Positions 5,453-8,805 of a stretch of 8,805 nucleotides of DNA are shown here, piece after piece (within the stretch, counting starts at the first letter, position 1; every line of letters starts with the position of its first letter). Source of the DNA: Bacteriovoracaceae bacterium (lineage in GTDB: Bacteria; Bdellovibrionota; Bacteriovoracia; Bacteriovoracales; Bacteriovoracaceae); contig CANFNN010000100.1 of assembly GCA_947448095.1 (NCBI GenBank), positions 1 through 8,805 on the forward strand. Direction: 5' to 3'. The translations under genes and the position numbers were made by a program. The notes under the pieces are model-generated. The model made no database searches and was not told the DNA's origin. It was given only the letters and a program-made list of their open reading frames with translations.

Positions 5453-7542
5453 TACATATCAATGTTTTTTTTGAGTGCCTCTAAGACACCATTGTTATCC
5501 GACTCATCTTCCAGCACTGTAATCGCATTTCTCAGCGTTTTAATCGCCTTATCAAGTTTATCCTCTAGTTCGAAGCGACTTTCAACTGATCTCTTTTCTT
5601 GCACAGAGATCGACTCAATATCAAATTCCATAGCATCTAGTTTTCGCTTTAATTCCAAAATTTTCAAATCCCTGTGTCTGATTTGACTTTCAGAATCGGC
5701 TTTTAGAAGTTCAAGCTTTTGCTCAAGTTCTCTTTCTCGCATTTGAATTTTCTTGACATCAATTTTGTTTTTGTGAGCTGCTTTGTCGAGTTCAACCACC
5801 ATGATTTTATTTTTCTCTTCAAGTATCAATTTCTTTTCTTCAAAAAGTTTTAATCTGTCCTTTAGCTCTGAAACTTCATCATTAAGTTTTTTACGCATTA
5901 TGGACAATTCAATCTTTTTCTCATCCAACTCAGCACGCATCGTAAGCGTTTGGCGATTTTGCAAAACTCGATCTTCTTCTAGCTTTTGAATTTTTGCCAA
6001 TAGCTCTTCTCGGTCGGAGCGCAGATTTGAAATCGTTGCCTGCATTCGCTCCATTTCACCGGTATATGCTCCAGAAATCTCTTTTAGCTCACGCCCCATC
6101 GAGCCGTCATAGGCTTCACGAACTTCCCTTACTTCTTTATTTTTCTTTTTACTCTTTTCTTCAACGACTGAAACGACTTCTTGTTCGACTTCTTCCTCTT
6201 CAGATGAAAAGTTGATACTTCCTAGGTCAAGGTCATCAGAAACAAGAGACTTATCAACATCACTATCGATTGAATCGTTTGTTGCTGACAGAAGATTTTC
6301 ATCTAAAGAAAAATTATCTGCATCATCATCATCTGTTTCTTTTGAAAGATCCAACGATATGCCTACCTGGGAGGCATCAAAATCCATAATGGCATCAATT
6401 TCTTTAAGCTTCTCTTTTGCATCATCTGATAGGTCTATGTCGACTCCACCTAAGAGCGAGTCATCTTCATCCAGGGTTAAATCATCTGAAAGACTTAAAC
6501 CTTCGTTCTCTTCCTCATTTATATCCGGTGAATCGGCAATTCCAAATTCAAGCCCCACTTCTTCGCTGGATAAGCTCAATTCTTCGGCGACTTCAGGGAT
6601 TTCTGGCGCACTATCATCAAGACTTAAATCTTCTCCAAAACTAGGAATTTCAGATTCATTTTCATCCAAGCTTAAATCTTGCTCAAAACTTGGAACTTCA
6701 GGAGTTTCCTCATCAAGCGAAAAAGAATCATCACTTTCATTATCATCAAGAGAAAAACCTTCATCAAGATCAAGGTCCATTCCTAGGTCTTCAGAGGGAG
6801 CATTATCTGTAGCCTCATCAGGATCAGCTAAATCAAGACCGACATCATCACCCAAATCAAAATCAAGTCCAGCATCTTCCGGAGTTTCAATTTCGGCTTC
6901 TCCGGACGAGCTGATTTCTAAATCGCCGAGATCATCCAAAGAAAGCTCTTGATCTTTATCACTCATGTCATCTCCTACTTCTAATTCATCAGGTATGGCA
7001 TCAACTGTTAGGTTGGAAGCGCTTTGCCAGCTTGGTTTTTTATTTTTAGCTCCGAAAACTTCGGAGAATTTTTTTTCAATTTCTATACTTTTAGGGTGAC
7101 TCCGCAACTCTTCCAGGCCTTGCTGGGCAGAGAACTGAGGACTTCCACCCATCTCCAGCCGATTTCCCCGCTGATTAATCTCGGCCGGCATAAGTCCTTC
7201 TAGCATTAAATAAAACTTTTCAGACTCAATTTGAATCGGAACATAAGCGTCTCCGCCAACGGGTGTCATTTGATGAGACTTAAGATCCGGCGCCTTTCCA
7301 TCTTCAAACAGGTATATGACTTTTGCTGAGAGGGAAGCTTCTCTGATAAGGAGAACCATTTCATCGATAGATTCACGTTTGGCAGAGAGATCGACCAAAA
7401 AAAATGCATTATCAGACAGAGATGCACAAATTTGTATGAGATTATTTTTATCATCAATCCAAATAGCATCTTCCAAAAAAGAAAATCTTTTTTGGAACTG
7501 TTTCATCTGCTCTGAACCAAAGCTAATAATGTAGTAAGACAT
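5452..7542 (-). CDS. Pseudo-receiver / acidic repeat linker / coiled-coil scaffold protein (AglZ/FrzS-like architecture)
   Basis: This 696-residue protein has three visible parts. Residues 1-120 have receiver-like topology: strand 3 'NAFFLVDLS' (45-53) keeps an Asp (D51), but the strand-1 acidic pair is absent and strand 5 'GDAYVPIQI' lacks the conserved Lys, so signalling by phosphorylation is doubtful. Residues about 185-460 are extremely acidic and rich in Asp, Glu, Ser and Leu, with recurring L-S-L-D units. Residues about 465-680 are charged and helical, almost free of Pro and Gly, a long coiled coil. Pseudo-receiver plus disordered linker plus coiled coil is the layout of Myxococcus AglZ and FrzS, polarity and gliding scaffolds; homology to them is not shown here. 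There is no signal peptide or membrane segment. An AAGGA site (7549-7553) lies 6 nt before the ATG. The gene overlaps the diguanylate cyclase start by one base and is divergent from the L,D-transpeptidase-like gene. The architecture is clear; the role as polar or cytoskeletal scaffold is inferred. Confidence 0.8.
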   Translation of the reverse strand: MSYYIISFGSEQMKQFQKRFSFLEDAIWIDDKNNLIQICASLSDNAFFLVDLSAKRESIDEMVLLIREASLSAKVIYLFEDGKAPDLKSHQMTPVGGDAYVPIQIESEKFYLMLEGLMPAEINQRGNRLEMGGSPQFSAQQGLEELRSHPKSIEIEKKFSEVFGAKNKKPSWQSASNLTVDAIPDELEVGDDMSDKDQELSLDDLGDLEISSSGEAEIETPEDAGLDFDLGDDVGLDLADPDEATDNAPSEDLGMDLDLDEGFSLDDNESDDSFSLDEETPEVPSFEQDLSLDENESEIPSFGEDLSLDDSAPEIPEVAEELSLSSEEVGLEFGIADSPDINEEENEGLSLSDDLTLDEDDSLLGGVDIDLSDDAKEKLKEIDAIMDFDASQVGISLDLSKETDDDDADNFSLDENLLSATNDSIDSDVDKSLVSDDLDLGSINFSSEEEEVEQEVVSVVEEKSKKKNKEVREVREAYDGSMGRELKEISGAYTGEMERMQATISNLRSDREELLAKIQKLEEDRVLQNRQTLTMRAELDEKKIELSIMRKKLNDEVSELKDRLKLFEEKKLILEEKNKIMVVELDKAAHKNKIDVKKIQMRERELEQKLELLKADSESQIRHRDLKILELKRKLDAMEFDIESISVQEKRSVESRFELEDKLDKAIKTLRNAITVLEDESDNNGVLEALKKNIDM
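6532..6723 (-). repeat. Four tandem 48-bp (16-residue) acidic repeats within the scaffold gene
   Basis: Residues 274-337 of the scaffold break into four units of exactly 16 residues starting at F274, L290, L306 and L322. Each opens with (F/L)SL(D/S) and continues with acidic residues; the first three have Pro at fixed places, for example 'FSLDEETPEVPSFEQD' and 'LSLDENESEIPSFGED'. The first two units also match well in DNA. Looser SLDD/TLDED units flank the block. The repeats probably arose by tandem duplication and may serve as multivalent docking motifs. Confidence 0.75.
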
Positions 7543-7630
7543 TTAGTTTCCTTAGAGATAATGATAACTTAGGATTAAATTAGGCGGCAGTTGCGGCAAA
7601 GATTGCTTAAAGATAATCATCGCAGCAGTG

Positions 7631-7659
7631 TTGCTTCCTTCTCGACGGCATAATACAAT
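7631..7659 (+). promoter_or_regulatory. Candidate sigma-70-type promoter for the YkuD/NTF2 gene
   Basis: TTGCTT (7631-7636) and TACAAT (7654-7659) are separated by 17 bp. The -10 matches consensus at five of six positions and the -35 at three of six. Transcription would begin near 7666, giving a short leader of about 20 nt with the ribosome site. No comparably good promoter is visible for the divergent scaffold gene in the same 143-bp gap. Confidence 0.45.
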
Positions 7660-7674
7660 CTAGGTGTTTATGAG

Positions 7675-7681
7675 AGGGAGG
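7675..7681 (+). promoter_or_regulatory. Shine-Dalgarno AGGGAGG that decides a TTG start
   Basis: AGGGAGG ends 4 nt before the TTG at 7686. The only ATG nearby (7670) is out of frame and overlaps this site, and no in-frame ATG occurs before the signal peptide core. Starting at the TTG gives a standard signal peptide (Met-Lys-Lys, then a hydrophobic core), so TTG is the likely initiation codon. Confidence 0.75.
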
Positions 7682-7685
7682 CTTC

Positions 7686-8657
7686 TTGAAAAAAGTAATA
7701 GTTATTGCTTTCTTGATCGCAATGGTCGGAAATACGTTCGCTGAGGAATTTTTTCCATCCAACATTTTAATGATGGATCAAAAGTTCGCTCACCATGTAA
7801 TTCTAGTGGAGAAGGCTACCCACAAGCTTCATCTTTTTGAAAACAACGGGACGAGTCCTAAATTAGTAAAGACCTACAGTACAGCCACTGGAAAATTCAA
7901 AGGTGATAAATCAATCAACGGAGACCACAAAACTCCTGAGGGGATTTATTCAATAAACGACTTTCTCTCTAAAGAAGAACTTCTAAGACGTCATGGAAAG
8001 TATGCTGAGATTTATGGAGCTGGTGCCTTTCCAATGGACTACCCAAATTTTATAGATGAGCGAGAAGGTAAAACCGGAGGCGGAATCTGGCTTCACTCAA
8101 CTCATGATGATAGTCGTATTTCTAAAGGCCTTGATTCAAAGGGCTGCGTAGTCTTACAAAATGCAGACCTTAGAGACATTTCTCAGTATATCGAAATCGA
8201 AAGGACACCCATCATTGTAGTTCAGGATGCGCTTTATCTTGCTAAGACGACCTGGGAAAGAAACCGCACGGACATCAGTCTCGCTGTTACGAAATGGTCT
8301 AATGCCTGGAAGGCAAAAGATTTTGATGCCTATATTTCAAGCTACGATGCAGAAAGATTCCACGATAGGAGCAAAGGCAGTTACTCGTCTTATAAAAATT
8401 ATAAAAAAGCCGTTTTCTCTCGACCTGACAAACCAAACATTAAACTTGAATTCATTTCAATAATGTCCAACCTCGATTACGCAGTTGTACTCCTTGAGCA
8501 GAATTATCAATCTTCAGTCATAAATGATATTGGAAAAAAGACTCTGTACCTTAAGAAAGATGCTAACTACGAGTGGAAAATTGTTGGCGAACTCTGGTCA
8601 AAAACAGAATCGAGCAATATTGCATTCACTCCTTCTAAGCGTTTTTTTAAAGAATAA
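7686..8657 (+). CDS. Secreted YkuD-fold L,D-transpeptidase/LD-carboxypeptidase with NTF2-like C-terminal domain (Csd6/Pgp2/Bd1075 type)
   Basis: This 323-residue protein begins with a signal peptide: Lys2-Lys3, hydrophobic core 4-17, likely cleavage after 'NTFA' (16-19). Residues about 36-180 are a YkuD domain acting on peptidoglycan in the periplasm: 'HHVILVEKATHKLHLFE' (36-52), 'GDHKTPEGIYSI' (79-90), then His137 in 'GGGIWLHSTH' and Cys154 in 'SKGCVVLQNADL', the conserved His and catalytic Cys. Residues about 187-305 resemble an NTF2/SnoaL-like domain, with Trp-rich 'WSNAWKAKDFDAYISSY' (204-220) and a closing 'YEWKIVGELW' (295-304). This two-domain layout is that of Helicobacter Csd6, Campylobacter Pgp2 and Bdellovibrio Bd1075. 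Those enzymes trim tetrapeptides to tripeptides and set cell helicity or curvature, so LD-carboxypeptidase activity is more likely than 3-3 cross-linking; this is inference. Translation starts at TTG. A membrane protein gene begins 3 bp downstream. Confidence 0.87.
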   Translation: MKKVIVIAFLIAMVGNTFAEEFFPSNILMMDQKFAHHVILVEKATHKLHLFENNGTSPKLVKTYSTATGKFKGDKSINGDHKTPEGIYSINDFLSKEELLRRHGKYAEIYGAGAFPMDYPNFIDEREGKTGGGIWLHSTHDDSRISKGLDSKGCVVLQNADLRDISQYIEIERTPIIVVQDALYLAKTTWERNRTDISLAVTKWSNAWKAKDFDAYISSYDAERFHDRSKGSYSSYKNYKKAVFSRPDKPNIKLEFISIMSNLDYAVVLLEQNYQSSVINDIGKKTLYLKKDANYEWKIVGELWSKTESSNIAFTPSKRFFKE

Positions 8658-8660
8658 ATT

Positions 8661-8805
8661 ATGAAAGACCCCATTCAGCAAAGTGGCCAAGAGGTATCAA
8701 TTGTTATTTATGATTCCCCTCTGCCGCCAAGATATTTTAAGTTTTCCAAAAAATTTATTAAAACTCTTTTTGTCGTCGTACCAGTTTCCCTTGGAGTGCT
8801 ATTCC
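8661..8805 (+). CDS. Single-span membrane or envelope protein, N-terminal fragment (cut by right window edge)
   Basis: The ATG at 8661 opens a frame that runs to the window edge, giving 48 residues. About 33 polar residues, including 'YDSPLPPRYFKFSKKFIK' (17-34), precede a hydrophobic stretch from residue 35 ('TLFVVVPVSLGVLF') that looks like a membrane anchor with a cytoplasmic, Lys-rich N-terminal side. The gene begins 3 bp after the stop of the YkuD/NTF2 gene, with only a weak AAAGAA upstream, so it is probably translationally coupled and may also act in the envelope. No family can be assigned from this fragment. Confidence 0.65.
   Translation, partial: MKDPIQQSGQEVSIVIYDSPLPPRYFKFSKKFIKTLFVVVPVSLGVLF

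Noticed and set aside
6212..6952. A 246-residue Ser-rich open frame on the plus strand
   Set aside because: It lies wholly antisense to the acidic linker; Asp/Glu/Ser/Leu codons read in reverse give Ser/Lys-rich stretches with few stops. It has no ribosome site and no domain.
7670..7672. ATG just before the YkuD/NTF2 gene
   Set aside because: It is out of frame with the signal peptide and overlaps the Shine-Dalgarno; the TTG at 7686 fits better.
7543..7685. Possible riboswitch or small RNA in the divergent gap
   Set aside because: No convincing extended stem or terminator is visible; short GC-rich words such as GGCGGCAGTTGCGGC do not form a stable hairpin.

Overview
The window reads as a chromosomal segment of a Gram-negative bacterium of moderate-to-low GC, most likely a Bdellovibrionota (Bdellovibrio/Bacteriovorax-type) relative. 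That placement is inference from gene content: a folate-dependent TrmFO, a two-domain glutamine-dependent NadE, a YkuD + NTF2-like envelope enzyme with the architecture of Bdellovibrio Bd1075, and a pseudo-receiver/coiled-coil scaffold next to a diguanylate cyclase. I see no mobile element, CRISPR array, tRNA or rRNA gene. No gene-free stretch exceeds 150 bases, so coding density is high.

Left part (1-1787, minus strand): trmFO (tRNA m5U54 methylation), followed 3 bp later by an EamA/DMT-family membrane transporter that runs off the left edge. Centre-left (1883-4107, plus strand): nadE (NAD+ synthesis), then, 11 bp downstream with a near-perfect Shine-Dalgarno, a small protein with a helical N-terminal part and a lysine/alanine histone-H1-like tail. 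A strong GNRA-loop terminator ends this unit.

Centre-right (4118-7542, minus strand): a two-gene operon with a TAATG stop/start overlap. The first gene encodes a 696-residue protein with an N-terminal pseudo-receiver, a very acidic linker containing 16-residue repeats, and a long C-terminal coiled coil, an architecture like the Myxococcus polarity/motility scaffolds AglZ and FrzS. The second encodes a diguanylate cyclase with its own degenerate receiver and an intact GGDEF and I-site. This pair is the least described part of the window: a candidate module linking a polar or cytoskeletal scaffold to local c-di-GMP production.

Right end (7686-8805, plus strand): a secreted L,D-transpeptidase-fold enzyme with an NTF2-like C-terminal domain, probably a cell-shape LD-carboxypeptidase of the Csd6/Pgp2/Bd1075 type. 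It is followed 3 bp later by the start of a single-span membrane protein cut by the window edge. It is transcribed divergently from the scaffold/cyclase operon across a 143-bp intergenic region.
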